From contig JAFAFE010000005.1 in assembly GCA_023423655.1 (NCBI GenBank), positions 558,001 to 622,000 of the forward strand: 64,000 nucleotides of DNA, read 5' to 3'. How positions within the stretch are numbered: position 1 is the first letter of the stretch; each line of letters opens with the position of its first letter. This document shows positions 28,282 to 37,675 of this stretch, piece after piece. Below the pieces are notes generated by a model, which searched no databases, had not been told where the DNA came from, and saw only the letters and a program-made list of their open reading frames with translations. The stretch comes from Pseudomonadota bacterium (GTDB lineage: Bacteria; Pseudomonadota; Alphaproteobacteria; Sphingomonadales; Sphingomonadaceae). Both the position numbers and the translations under genes were made by a program.

Positions 28282-30609
28282 ATGGGGAACCCCGATGATA
28301 TGCGCAGCCGTTTGACCCGCAAAATGGGCGATATAAGCGCGCGTGCGCAGATGAACCGGCGCACTTTGCTGATTGGCGGAGGGGTCGGTGCAGGACTGTT
28401 GATCGGCTTTGCGCTGTGGCCGCGCACATGGACGCCTAACCTCAACGCCGCCAAGGGCGAGACGATTTTCAACCCCTTTGTCAAAATCGGCAGCGACGGG
28501 CGCATCACCGTGATTGTGCCGCAAACCGAATATGGCCAAGGCGTCACCACCGCGCTGCCGCAAATTTTGGCCGATGAGCTGGGCGCGGACTGGCGCACGA
28601 TTGCGGTCTCCCCTGCCCCGATCCATCCCGTATATACCAATAGCCTGTTGGTCGATGAAGAAGCGGAGCTGGTAACGCCGCGCAGCTATGCCCCGGCCTT
28701 TATCGGCAAAGCGCGGCGCTGGCTGATCGACGAGCAAGTGCGCCGCGATGCGGTGATGCTGACCGGCGGCTCCACCTCGGTGCGCGCGTTCGAGGCCGCC
28801 TATCGCGAGGCAGGCGCCGCAGCCCGCACCCTCCTCCAGATGGCAGCGGAAGAGATTTTCGCCGAGCGCGTCCACAGCGTTACTTGGGACGTGCTGGACA
28901 CCAAAAACGGGTTTGTGATCGGCCCTGACAGAATGAAGGCGCGGTTCGGCGACCTTGCCGCGCGCGCCGCGACGTTCGACCTCCCCGGCGAAATCCCGTT
29001 CCGCGACCCCGGCGACGATAGCCTTTATGGCCGCGAACTGCCGCGCCTTGATGTTCCCGCCAAGGTTGATGGCAGTCCGGTGTTCGCAGGCGACATCCGC
29101 CTCCCCGGCCTTGTCTATGCGTCGGTGCGGCAAGGTCCGTTGGGGGCAAACAAGCTTATCGCGACCGACCATAAGGTCGCCAAGGCGATCAAAGGCGTGC
29201 TCGATATTGTCGAGCAGCAAGAATGGGTCGCGGTTATAGCGCGCGACTGGTGGACGGCGAACAAGGCGCTCGATGCGCTCGCCCCGGTGTTTGAAACCAC
29301 AGGGCCGGTGGCTGACGATATAGCGATTGCGGCAGCCCTCAAAAATGCGCTCGATGCCGATGGTGTGCGCACCATCGAGGCGGGCGATATTGACGAGGCC
29401 TTTGAGGGTCGCCCGCTCCTTTCCGCCATTTATGAAGTCGCGCCCGCGCTCCATGCGCCGATAGAAACGCGCACCGCGACCGCGCGCATCGAAGGCGGAA
29501 GGCTGCAACTCTGGGTCGCAACCCAAGCGCCGTCGCTATGCCGTAAAGCGGTCGCCGACGCGACGGGCTTGGCCGAAAACCATATCACCTTATTCCCGAT
29601 GATGGCGGGGGGCTTGCACGGCATCGGTTTTGAACATGATGTTGCGGTGCAGGCGGCAATTATCGCGCAAAAGACCGGCAGGCCGGTGCAGCTTATCTGG
29701 TCGCGCGCCGAGGAAATTTTGCAGGACCGCCCGCGCAGCCCCGCCCGCGCCAAAATGACCGCGACGCTCGACACCGCCTATAATATCCACGGCCTCAAAG
29801 CCGATATTGCAGCGCCCGCGGGCCATAAACAATGGAGCGCGCGGCTATTCGACGGCGCATCGCCGCAAGAGGCGTTGCGGGCGTCGCGCAGTGAGGCCGA
29901 TGCCCATGCGGTGCGCGGCAGCTTGCCGCTCTATGCCATCCCGCACCGCGCGGTCGATTTCCACAGCGCCGATGTGCCGCTCCCGGTCGGCCATTGGCGC
30001 GGGCAGGCGGACAGCTATAGCTGTTTTTTCACCGAAGCCTTTGTCGATGAAATGGCCGCAAAGTCGGCGCTCGACCCGATGAGTTACCGGTTGCAAATGT
30101 TGATGCAGGAACCCGAACTCGCGCGTTGTCTGACCCAGGCGACGATGCTCGGCGAATGGGAGGGCGGGGCCAAAGGAACGGGGCAAGGCCTTGCCTGCCA
30201 TGCGATGCGCGGCAGCTATATCGCAACCGTCGTGACCGCGCGTCCGACCGAGCGGGGCCTGCGCGTCGAGCGCATCGCCGCCGCCGTCGATGTGGGCCGC
30301 GTGGTCAATCCCGCGCTGGTGCGGCAACAGATAGAAGGCGGGCTGATCTTCGGCCTTGCCGCAGCGCTTGGCGCGTCCACCGGTTACAATAAGGGCCTTG
30401 CCACTATCCGTTCCTTAAGCGGATTGCGCTTGCCCGGCCTTGCGCAAAGTCCCGAAATCCGCATTGAAATTATCCAGAGCGACCGCGCGCCGGGCGGGGT
30501 GAGCGAGCTTGCGGTGCCACCGGTTGCACCCGCGCTTGCAAACGCCTATTTCAGCGCCACCGGCCAGCGGATGCGCCGCCTGCCTTTCAGTTTGAAACCC
30601 GTCACATGA
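28282..30609 (+). CDS. Xanthine dehydrogenase-family molybdopterin-binding subunit, divergent IorB type
   Basis: Resembles the large subunit of isoquinoline 1-oxidoreductase. 775 residues with an N-terminal twin-arginine-like signal anchor (MNRRTLLIGGGVGAGLLIGFALW), MoCoBD domains, and the FIENMAA-like region around residue 570. The C-terminal catalytic glutamate is kept in GGVSELAVPPVAPALANA, where most family members have GVGEPG. The usual GGGFGRR glycine motif is replaced by AGGLHGIG. No small 2Fe-2S subunit (IorA) or cytochrome is adjacent. Its stop overlaps the start of hemH (ATGA). Substrate unknown; it may be diverged or may borrow partners elsewhere. Confidence 0.8.
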   Translation: MGNPDDMRSRLTRKMGDISARAQMNRRTLLIGGGVGAGLLIGFALWPRTWTPNLNAAKGETIFNPFVKIGSDGRITVIVPQTEYGQGVTTALPQILADELGADWRTIAVSPAPIHPVYTNSLLVDEEAELVTPRSYAPAFIGKARRWLIDEQVRRDAVMLTGGSTSVRAFEAAYREAGAAARTLLQMAAEEIFAERVHSVTWDVLDTKNGFVIGPDRMKARFGDLAARAATFDLPGEIPFRDPGDDSLYGRELPRLDVPAKVDGSPVFAGDIRLPGLVYASVRQGPLGANKLIATDHKVAKAIKGVLDIVEQQEWVAVIARDWWTANKALDALAPVFETTGPVADDIAIAAALKNALDADGVRTIEAGDIDEAFEGRPLLSAIYEVAPALHAPIETRTATARIEGGRLQLWVATQAPSLCRKAVADATGLAENHITLFPMMAGGLHGIGFEHDVAVQAAIIAQKTGRPVQLIWSRAEEILQDRPRSPARAKMTATLDTAYNIHGLKADIAAPAGHKQWSARLFDGASPQEALRASRSEADAHAVRGSLPLYAIPHRAVDFHSADVPLPVGHWRGQADSYSCFFTEAFVDEMAAKSALDPMSYRLQMLMQEPELARCLTQATMLGEWEGGAKGTGQGLACHAMRGSYIATVVTARPTERGLRVERIAAAVDVGRVVNPALVRQQIEGGLIFGLAAALGASTGYNKGLATIRSLSGLRLPGLAQSPEIRIEIIQSDRAPGGVSELAVPPVAPALANAYFSATGQRMRRLPFSLKPVT

Positions 30610-31601
30610 CCCTCTCTCCTTCCGCCGACATGGCCCGCAAGATCGGGGTGCTGCTAGTCAATCTGGGCACGCCCGACGCGCCCGATGCAGCATCGGTGCG
30701 CCGCTATCTCAAGCAATTCCTGTCCGACCCGCGCGTGGTCGAAATCCCGCAATTTTTGTGGCAGCCGATCTTGCGCGGGGCGGTGCTGACAACGCGGCCC
30801 AAAAAATCAGCCCATGCTTATGCGCAGGTGTGGACGGAGGCGGGCTCGCCCCTGCTCGCGATTACCAAGGCGCAAGCGCAAGATTTGCAGGCGCGGTTGG
30901 GAGGCGCCGCCATCCATGTCGATTATGCGATGCGTTATGGCAATCCGGCGATCCCCGAGCGGCTCGCCGCGATGCAGCAAGCGGGGTGCGCGCGCATTCT
31001 CATCGCCCCGCTCTACCCGCAATATTGCGCCGCAACGACCGCGACCGCGCTGGATGAATGTTACCGCGCGCTGGCTGCGATGCGCTGGCAACCGGCGGTG
31101 CGGACCTTGCCGCCATATTATGCCGACCCTGCGCATATCGCCGCGCTCAAAATATCGGTCGAAGCCGCGCTCGCCGCGCTCGATTTCACCCCCGATGCGA
31201 TTGTCGCAAGTTTTCACGGGATGCCCGCGCGCACTTATGCGCTGGGCGATCCTTACTACGACCATTGCCTTGAAACCGCGCGTCTGTTGTCGGACGCGCT
31301 GGGGCGTCCGCTTATCCCCACTTTCCAGTCGCGTTTCGGCAAGGCCAAATGGCTGGAGCCTTATACCGACGCCAGCCTTGTCCGGCTCGCCACCGAAGGC
31401 AGCCGCAAGGTCGCCATTCTCGCGCCCGGCTTTTCGGTCGATTGCCTTGAAACGCTCGAAGAACTTGCCATTCGCGGCAAGGCGCAATTCATCGAAGCAG
31501 GCGGCACCGACTTTGCCTATCTCCCCTGCCTCAACGCCGACGCCCCCGGCATGGCGATGCTCGAAACCTTGATGCGCCGCGAACTGGCTGGCTGGGTATA
31601 A
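30606..31601 (+). CDS. hemH: Ferrochelatase
   Basis: Inserts Fe2+ into protoporphyrin IX, the last step of haem synthesis. 331 residues; the family N-terminus KIGVLLVNLGTPDAPD begins at residue 11, so ATG 30630 is a possible alternative start. The metal-binding histidine is in VASFHGMPARTY and the conserved QSRFGKAKWLEPYTD and ILAPGFSVDCLETLEE blocks follow. The first four bases overlap the stop of the molybdenum-hydroxylase gene, an unusual neighbour for hemH. Confidence 0.95.
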   Translation: MTLSPSADMARKIGVLLVNLGTPDAPDAASVRRYLKQFLSDPRVVEIPQFLWQPILRGAVLTTRPKKSAHAYAQVWTEAGSPLLAITKAQAQDLQARLGGAAIHVDYAMRYGNPAIPERLAAMQQAGCARILIAPLYPQYCAATTATALDECYRALAAMRWQPAVRTLPPYYADPAHIAALKISVEAALAALDFTPDAIVASFHGMPARTYALGDPYYDHCLETARLLSDALGRPLIPTFQSRFGKAKWLEPYTDASLVRLATEGSRKVAILAPGFSVDCLETLEELAIRGKAQFIEAGGTDFAYLPCLNADAPGMAMLETLMRRELAGWV

Positions 31602-31694
31602 GAATCTCACCTTTACGTTTCCGGAACGCTTGCACTTTGGCCCGCGCGCAGTAGGTTCGGTATATAACTGACAGGATGAGGAAAGGCACTGATT

Positions 31695-32417
31695 ATGGCA
31701 CGAGTAGCAGTCGTTACCGGGGGCACGCGCGGTATTGGCGAAGCGATTAGCATTGCGCTCAAGGAACTCGGCTTCACGGTGGCGGCCAACTATGCGGGCA
31801 ATGACGCCAAGGCCAAGGAATTTTCCGACCGCACCGGCATCAAGGCCTATAAATGGGACGTGGGCGATTATGAAGCCTGTCAGGCCGGATGCGCGCAGAT
31901 CGCAGCCGAGCTTGGCCCGATTGACGCGGTGGTTAATAATGCGGGCATTACCCGCGACGGCACGCTCGCCAAAATGAATTTCGACGACTGGAACGAGGTG
32001 ATGCGTATCAACCTTGGCGGCTGTTTCAACATGGCCAAGGCGACCTTCCCCGGAATGGTCGAGCGGGGCTGGGGCCGCATTGTCAATATCGGTTCGATCA
32101 ACGGGCAAGCGGGCCAATATGGTCAGGTCAACTATGCCGCCGCCAAGTCGGGCATCCACGGCTTTACCAAGGCGCTCGCACAGGAAGGCGCGCGCAAGGG
32201 CGTGACGGTCAATGCGATTGCGCCGGGCTATATCGACACCGATATGGTCGCGGCGGTTCCGGCCCCCGTTCTGGAAAAAATCGTCGCCAAAATCCCGGTC
32301 GGCCGTTTGGGCAAGGCTCAGGAAATCGCGCGCGGCGTTGCATTTCTTTGTTCGGAAGATGCGGGCTTTGTGACCGGTTCGACGCTCAGCATCAATGGTG
32401 GCCAACATATGTATTGA
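31695..32417 (+). CDS. phbB: Acetoacetyl-CoA reductase
   Basis: NADPH-dependent short-chain dehydrogenase that reduces acetoacetyl-CoA to (R)-3-hydroxybutyryl-CoA for polyhydroxybutyrate synthesis. 240 residues. Cofactor motif GGTRGIG near residue 9, catalytic Ser, Tyr and Lys in NIGSINGQAGQYGQVNYAAAKSG, and the PhaB-typical KWDVGDYEACQ and NAGITRDGTLAKMNFDDWNEV segments, which separate it from FabG. It follows AGGAAAGG. No phaA or phaC is adjacent; a thiolase lies at the right edge of the window. Confidence 0.93.
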   Translation: MARVAVVTGGTRGIGEAISIALKELGFTVAANYAGNDAKAKEFSDRTGIKAYKWDVGDYEACQAGCAQIAAELGPIDAVVNNAGITRDGTLAKMNFDDWNEVMRINLGGCFNMAKATFPGMVERGWGRIVNIGSINGQAGQYGQVNYAAAKSGIHGFTKALAQEGARKGVTVNAIAPGYIDTDMVAAVPAPVLEKIVAKIPVGRLGKAQEIARGVAFLCSEDAGFVTGSTLSINGGQHMY

Positions 32418-32445
32418 GGCGGGTCGATAAGGCCTGTTTTTTCGG

Positions 32446-33513
32446 TCAGGCGACAAGCTTGACCAGAAACAGGCTGAGCCCGGCAATGAACAGGAAGGCG
32501 GCAAGGCCGAGCAGAAAGGGGCGCACCCCTTCGGCCTTCAATTTACGGATGTCGGTTTCAAGCCCCATCGCGGCGAGCGCGGTGGCGAGGAGGAAACCTG
32601 TCACTGTCACCAACGCCTGATGGGCGGATGCGGGAAGCGGCATCAGCGAATTGACGCCGACCATCGCGATAAAGCCGAGCGCGAACCAAGGGACCGGCGC
32701 TTTGCTACGCGGGGCTTCGCTATCGACATTGGCGCCGCCGCGCTTTGCCTGCCGCGCACTCCACAGGCCGATGGCCATAACCATCGGCGCGAGCAGCAGC
32801 ACGCGCGACAATTTGGCGATGGTGGCAAATTCGCCCGCCTCTTGGCCGTCCTGAAAACCGGCGGCAATCACCTGCGCAATCTCATGGATCGACGCGCCCG
32901 CCCATAGGCCATAGCCATGCGGGTCCAGCCCTAAAATCGCCGGCAAAAGCGGATAGACAAGCATCGCGACCGACCCGAAAATCGTCACACAAGCGACCGC
33001 ATAAGCCACATCTTCATCACGTGCGCGCGTCACCATATTGGTCGCTATCACCGCTGATGCACCGCAGATGGAGGTGCCCGCCGCGATAAGCTGCGTCAAC
33101 GCAGGTGCAACACCGAGCCGCTTGCCGAGCCAGCTTGTGAACAGGAAGGTCGCCCCCAGACTGAGCGCAATCACCAGCAAGGCCGATGCCCCGACATCGG
33201 CAATTTGCTGCGCGCTGATCTGGAAACCGAGCACGATGATCGCAAAACGGAGCAAGGGCCGCATTGCAAACGTCACGCCTGCGCGCGCCTTGGCGGGGGT
33301 TCCGACACTATTGCGGAACGCGATGCCAATAAGGATCGCAAGGATCATCGGACTGAATAGCCCAAGCCCCGGCAGGTGATGCGCCCATGTTGCCAGCGCC
33401 GCAATGCCGGCCGCGAGCAACAGGCCGGGAAGCTTTCCACCGAAATGCGGGGAAAGAGATTCGCCCTGTTTGGCTTCCATCGGGGCGGAGGGGGAAGAAA
33501 TATCGGGATACAT
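32446..33513 (-). CDS. YeiH/UPF0324 family putative sulfate exporter
   Basis: Inner membrane protein of 355 residues with about ten hydrophobic segments. The core motif SICGASAVIATNMVTRARDEDVAYA and GASIHEIAQVIAAGF are signatures of the YeiH family. ATG 33513 is taken as start because a longer frame would run into the divergent regulator. Members are annotated as sulfate or sulfite-linked exporters; the transported substrate is not proven. The divergent LysR gene makes the pair equivalent to yeiE-yeiH of enterobacteria. Confidence 0.9.
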   Translation of the reverse strand: MYPDISSPSAPMEAKQGESLSPHFGGKLPGLLLAAGIAALATWAHHLPGLGLFSPMILAILIGIAFRNSVGTPAKARAGVTFAMRPLLRFAIIVLGFQISAQQIADVGASALLVIALSLGATFLFTSWLGKRLGVAPALTQLIAAGTSICGASAVIATNMVTRARDEDVAYAVACVTIFGSVAMLVYPLLPAILGLDPHGYGLWAGASIHEIAQVIAAGFQDGQEAGEFATIAKLSRVLLLAPMVMAIGLWSARQAKRGGANVDSEAPRSKAPVPWFALGFIAMVGVNSLMPLPASAHQALVTVTGFLLATALAAMGLETDIRKLKAEGVRPFLLGLAAFLFIAGLSLFLVKLVA

Positions 33514-33570
33514 GGCACAGCCTTTTGCCGGTTTCTCAACAAGATGGCTTGGAGATAGGCGTGTTGATTC

Positions 33571-33587
33571 CATATATCCAATATATG
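33571..33587. promoter_or_regulatory. Candidate LysR operator in the yeiH-lysR divergent region
   Basis: A perfect dyad CATATAT-CCA-ATATATG sits in an AT-rich stretch between the two divergent genes. It fits the AT-rich T-N11-A style of LysR sites. Confidence 0.55.
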
Positions 33588-33620
33588 ATTTTAATGTAAT
33601 TAATCTGTTTTTATGATTGA

Positions 33621-33647
33621 TTGACGATATTGACGATATTGACGAAT
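33621..33647. repeat. Nine-base tandem repeat before the LysR gene
   Basis: TTGACGATA occurs at 33621 and 33630, and TTGACGAAT at 33639. It ends 14 bases before the LysR start and duplicates a -35-like TTGACG. Confidence 0.8.
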
Positions 33648-33661
33648 AAGGCCCTCCCGCC

Positions 33662-34540
33662 ATGACCCTTGAGCAACTCCGCATCTTCGTTGCCGTCGCC
33701 GAACGCGAGCATATGACTGCGGCGGCGCGCGCGCTCAATATCGCCCAATCGGCGGTGAGCCACGCCATTGCGACGCTTGAGGCGCGCCATGATGTAACCT
33801 TGTTCAACCGTGTCGGGCGGCAGATTGAGCTGACCGAAGCGGGGCGCGCCTTGCTCGGCGAAGCGCGCGCGATTTTGGCACAGGTCCGTCAGACAGGAGA
33901 ATTGCTCGGTGATTTCAGCACGTTTGCGCGCGGCACACTAACCATCCATGCCAGCCAGACCATCGGCAGCTATTGGCTCCCGCGCCGCCTTGTCGCCTTC
34001 CATGAAGCCTATCCGCGCATCACCCTGTCGCTGTCGATCGGCAATAGCGTGCAGGTTGCCGAGGCCGTCGCGGACGGGCGCGCCGACATCGGCTTTGTCG
34101 AAGCGATGGTCGCGCATAAAGGCCTCGCGCTGGAGCCCGTCGCGCGCGACCAGCTTATCATCGTTGTCGGCGGCACACATGAGTGGGTGACGCGCCCGCC
34201 GCAAAATATATCGGATCTGTGCGGCTCGCTTTGGGTGCTGCGCGAGGCCGGATCGGGCACGCGCACCGGATTGGAACAGGGGCTGGCAGCGCAAGGCTTG
34301 CCCGCAGGCCGCTTGCCGGTCGCGCTCGAACTGCCCTCCAATGAAGCGGTGCGCGGTGCGGTCGAGGCGGGGCTTGGGGCGACCGCTTTGTCGGTGTCGG
34401 TCGCGGCCTCCAGTCTTGAGGCGGGGCTGCTCCACCATGTGTGCTGGCCGTTGCCGACGCGCGAATTTTACCGGCTCACCCATCCCGACCGCAGCACCAA
34501 CCGGCGGCTGCGCGCGTTTCTCGACGGGCCATTCTGGTAA
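33662..34540 (+). CDS. LysR family transcriptional regulator
   Basis: A 292-residue DNA-binding regulator. The N-terminal winged helix-turn-helix is clear (LEQLRIFVAVAEREHMTAAARALNIAQSAVSHAIATLE, residues 3-37, quoted in part), followed by the linker helix and a periplasmic-binding-like effector domain (residues 90-290) with TIHASQTIGSYWLPRRL. Divergent from the YeiH-type exporter, it resembles YeiE, which controls sulfite-linked genes in enterobacteria. The ligand is not known. Confidence 0.93.
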   Translation: MTLEQLRIFVAVAEREHMTAAARALNIAQSAVSHAIATLEARHDVTLFNRVGRQIELTEAGRALLGEARAILAQVRQTGELLGDFSTFARGTLTIHASQTIGSYWLPRRLVAFHEAYPRITLSLSIGNSVQVAEAVADGRADIGFVEAMVAHKGLALEPVARDQLIIVVGGTHEWVTRPPQNISDLCGSLWVLREAGSGTRTGLEQGLAAQGLPAGRLPVALELPSNEAVRGAVEAGLGATALSVSVAASSLEAGLLHHVCWPLPTREFYRLTHPDRSTNRRLRAFLDGPFW

Positions 34541-34600
34541 GGCCAGCGCGCCTTGTTTAAGGCAAGCGCGCCTTGTTTAAGGCAAGGCCCCTGTTTATGG
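34541..34600. repeat. Twenty-base tandem duplication after the LysR gene
   Basis: GGCCAGCGCGCCTTGTTTAA (34541-34560) is repeated with one change at 34561-34580, and a third degenerate copy (GGCAAGGCCCCTGTTTATGG) follows. The array starts immediately after the LysR stop and ends just before the ribbon-helix-helix gene. Confidence 0.85.
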
Positions 34601-34607
34601 CAGGCCT

Positions 34608-34847
34608 ATGTCCGATTCCGCCCTCCCGCTCTACCATCCGCCGGTCAAGCGCAGCGTGACGATTGCGGGGCATCAAACCTCGATCAGCCTCGAGCCTTTA
34701 TTCTGGCAAGCGTTGCAGGCCGCCGCCGAAGCGCGCAACCTTCCCTTGAATGCCCTCGTCGCGCGGATTGATGTCGAGCGGCTGGACGCCGACACCCCGC
34801 CCGGCCTTGCGAGCGCGATCAGGCTGTGGCTGTTCGCCAACGGATAA
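34608..34847 (+). CDS. Ribbon-helix-helix domain protein
   Basis: A 79-residue protein of the PF13467-type ribbon-helix-helix family common in alphaproteobacteria. The beta-ribbon is KRSVTIAGHQTSISLEPLFW, and the two helices follow (ALQAAAEARNLPLNALVARID). It ends with LASAIRLWLFANG, the family's usual C-terminus. It probably binds DNA as a dimer. No antitoxin partner is present next to it. Confidence 0.85.
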   Translation: MSDSALPLYHPPVKRSVTIAGHQTSISLEPLFWQALQAAAEARNLPLNALVARIDVERLDADTPPGLASAIRLWLFANG

Positions 34848-35080
34848 AGAAATTTAAATCCGCCCTGCCTGCAAGAAGGGCGACCAGCCGCATATACGGA
34901 TGATCGAGAGGCTTGCGGTTCAACCGGAGCTGCACGGAACACACCCCCTTACGTCATAGGCGACGCGCGCGCAACTTCCCCGTGAATGGCGCATATCGGC
35001 ATCCTTCTCTTCCAAAACCCCCTAAATCCCCGAATTTGCTGTCCCTTCGTCATGCCAGCCTGACATAGTTTTGCTACAAT

Positions 35081-35127
35081 ATTGCGAATGATTATCATAA
35101 TCGTTGACTCTGATAATCATTCGCAAT
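35081..35127 (+). promoter_or_regulatory. Perfect 17-bp inverted repeat, double Fur box before the siderophore receptor
   Basis: ATTGCGAATGATTATCA (35081-35097) and its exact reverse complement TGATAATCATTCGCAAT (35111-35127) flank a 13-base spacer. Each arm fits the Fur-type GATAATCATTCGCA core. The right arm ends 33 bases before the receptor ATG. Confidence 0.85.
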
Positions 35128-35160
35128 AGACCGCGCCCCGGATCATATATTTCAAGGGGA

Positions 35161-37656
35161 ATGAACGTGCCGAAACCGGCTCCATCTTCGTCGCGCGGCA
35201 CGATTGCTGCACTGGGCTTTCTGGGCTTTCTTGCTACCGCACCGGCCGCCGCGCACAGCTTTGACAGCGCCGACAATGCCGCGCCCGATGCTGCCTATAA
35301 GGCCGCAGCGTCCGCTTATGCCGTCGAAGCGGTCGCAGACGATAGTGTAGCCGATCCGCAGCGCGACATCATCGTCACCGGCGCGCGCCATGATGACGAG
35401 GTGCTGAAGGATAATCCCAAATCGACCGCCCCGATCCTCGATACGCCGCAAAGCGTGACGGTTATCAGCGCGCAGCGTATCCGCGATGAAAATCTCCTCA
35501 CTCTGCGCGATGCGTTGACCACCGTTCCCGGCATCACCTTCGGCGCGGGCGAAGGTGGCGGCGGTTATGGCGATTCGATCAATTTGCGCGGCTATTCGGC
35601 CAATAATGACATCACCATCGACGGCATCCGCGACAGTGCGCAATATAGCCGCACCGACCCGTTCAACATGCAACAGATTGAAGTCTATAACGGCGCAAAC
35701 TCGGCATCATCGGGCAGCGGTTCGGTCGGCGGTTCGATCAATCTGGTGTCGAAACAAGCAGGACGCGGCGACCTCACCATCGCGCAGGCCGGTATCGGCA
35801 CCGATAATTATTACCGCGCGAGCATCGACAGCAACCAGCAGCTTAACAATCTGGTCGCGGTGCGCTTGAACGGCTTTTACCATCGCAATGACGTGCCGGG
35901 CCGCGATGTCGAAAAATATAAGCGTTGGGGCGTTGCGCCGTCCATCAAGCTTGGCGTCGAAGGGCCGACCAGCCTCATCCTGTCTTATGTCCACCAGCAG
36001 GACCGTAACACGCCGGTTTATGGCGTTCCTTATTATAAGAGCCTCGTCAATGACGGCCCGCTCGCTGATGTGGACCCCAGCGATTATTATGGCATCGCCA
36101 ATCTCGACAAGCAGAAGATCAATGTGGATCGCCTGACCGCAACTTTCTCGCATCAGTTCAGCGAGGGCCTGTCCGTGCGCAACCTCACCCGCTGGCAGCG
36201 TGTGGCACAATATAGCGTGACGAGCGCGCCGCAGGGTGCCTTCTGCCTGTCCGCCACCGGCCTGCAACCGGTTGGCGAGGACGGTAAGGCGACGACGGGC
36301 ACGGCTTGCCGCACGACCATCAACAATGTTGTCGATTCTACCGGTGTGTTTAGGAACAGCATCACGATCGACGTAGCGCCCGGCTATTTCCAGCCCAACG
36401 GCCCGCGCGGATTGGTGCGCGATCAGGTCAATGACCTTATTGTCAACCAGACCGACCTGCGCCTTGTGAGCGGCCAAAAGGGCGGCCTCCATAATACGCT
36501 CGTCATCGGGGCGGCGCTCACATGGGAGGATTATTCGATCACCTCCGCTTCGCTGATCCGCAATAGCCTTGGCCAAGCGATGCTGCTTCCACAGATCAAC
36601 ATGGCTAATCCCGATACGACCTATACCGGACCGATCAACTTCACCGTTACCGGCCGTTCGCGCAGCCACACGATGAACAAAGCCATCTATGCGTTCGATA
36701 CGCTCGAAATTAATGATATGTTCGAGCTGTCCGGCGCGGTGCGCTATGAAAATAACCGCGGCACCTTCCGCGCCGTGCCTTACCCCGGTTCTCCGGCAAC
36801 CCCCGCCACTTATGCGGCCCAGACGAGCGATGAAAATCTCTTCTCCTGGCGTTTGGGGTCGGTGTTCAAACCGACCGCAGCAACCGCGCTTTATGCGTCC
36901 ATCGCCAATGCCAAGACACCGACATCGGCAACTGTGCGCTTGGGTTGCGGCCTCCCCGCCAATCCCGCGGCCGCCAACCCGTGCGATGTGAAACCGGAAA
37001 CCGCGCGCAATATCGAAATCGGCGCGAAGGCCGAGTTGATGGATGGCGCTTTGTTTGCGACCATCGCCGCGTTCCGCAACGAGCGCACCAATTTCCGCCT
37101 GCCCTCCAATAATCCGGATCTGCCGGGCTTGCAGGTGCTGGACGGTCGCTCGCGCGTCGATGGTGTTTCGCTCGGCCTGTCGGGCAATATCACGCCCGCG
37201 TGGAAATTCTTTGGCAACTACACCTATCTGAAGAGCAAGGTGCTGCAAAGCGTGTCGGACTATGACCTGGAGCATGGCATAATCGACTATCAGCGCGGCA
37301 GCGAATTGGTGCAAATCCCCAAACATGCGGCGAGCCTCTACACCAGCTACACCCTGCCCTTCGGCCTCGAAATCGGTTATGGTCTGACCTATCAGGGCAG
37401 CTATGCGACCCATTCGCCCAATGCGAAGCAACCGCGCCAGTTCCGCGTGCCCGATTATCTCATCCACCGCGCCTTCCTGTCCTACAAGCTGATGGACGGC
37501 CTCACCGCCCAGCTTAATGTACAGAATGTCACGGATGAAAATTACTACACCAATGTGCGCAACAATGCGAACGCGTCCACCGGTGCGATCACCGGCGGCT
37601 GGGCGACACCGGGTGAAGGCCGCTCGGCGGTGTTGAGCCTGTTCTACAGCTTTTAA
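35161..37656 (+). CDS. TonB-dependent siderophore receptor (catecholate type, Fiu-like)
   Basis: Outer membrane receptor of 831 residues from ATG 35161. AAGGGGA touches that ATG, so GTG 35167, two codons on, has better spacing and could be the true start. A signal peptide ends near APAAAHS. The plug has SVTVISAQRIRDENLLTLRDAL and a full barrel ends in VLSLFYSF. The order resembles Fiu/catecholate receptors. A Fur double dyad precedes it and piuC follows by 19 bases, the usual ferric-catecholate pair. Confidence 0.92.
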   Translation: MNVPKPAPSSSRGTIAALGFLGFLATAPAAAHSFDSADNAAPDAAYKAAASAYAVEAVADDSVADPQRDIIVTGARHDDEVLKDNPKSTAPILDTPQSVTVISAQRIRDENLLTLRDALTTVPGITFGAGEGGGGYGDSINLRGYSANNDITIDGIRDSAQYSRTDPFNMQQIEVYNGANSASSGSGSVGGSINLVSKQAGRGDLTIAQAGIGTDNYYRASIDSNQQLNNLVAVRLNGFYHRNDVPGRDVEKYKRWGVAPSIKLGVEGPTSLILSYVHQQDRNTPVYGVPYYKSLVNDGPLADVDPSDYYGIANLDKQKINVDRLTATFSHQFSEGLSVRNLTRWQRVAQYSVTSAPQGAFCLSATGLQPVGEDGKATTGTACRTTINNVVDSTGVFRNSITIDVAPGYFQPNGPRGLVRDQVNDLIVNQTDLRLVSGQKGGLHNTLVIGAALTWEDYSITSASLIRNSLGQAMLLPQINMANPDTTYTGPINFTVTGRSRSHTMNKAIYAFDTLEINDMFELSGAVRYENNRGTFRAVPYPGSPATPATYAAQTSDENLFSWRLGSVFKPTAATALYASIANAKTPTSATVRLGCGLPANPAAANPCDVKPETARNIEIGAKAELMDGALFATIAAFRNERTNFRLPSNNPDLPGLQVLDGRSRVDGVSLGLSGNITPAWKFFGNYTYLKSKVLQSVSDYDLEHGIIDYQRGSELVQIPKHAASLYTSYTLPFGLEIGYGLTYQGSYATHSPNAKQPRQFRVPDYLIHRAFLSYKLMDGLTAQLNVQNVTDENYYTNVRNNANASTGAITGGWATPGEGRSAVLSLFYSF

Positions 37657-37675
37657 GGCTGCTAGAGCATCGCCC

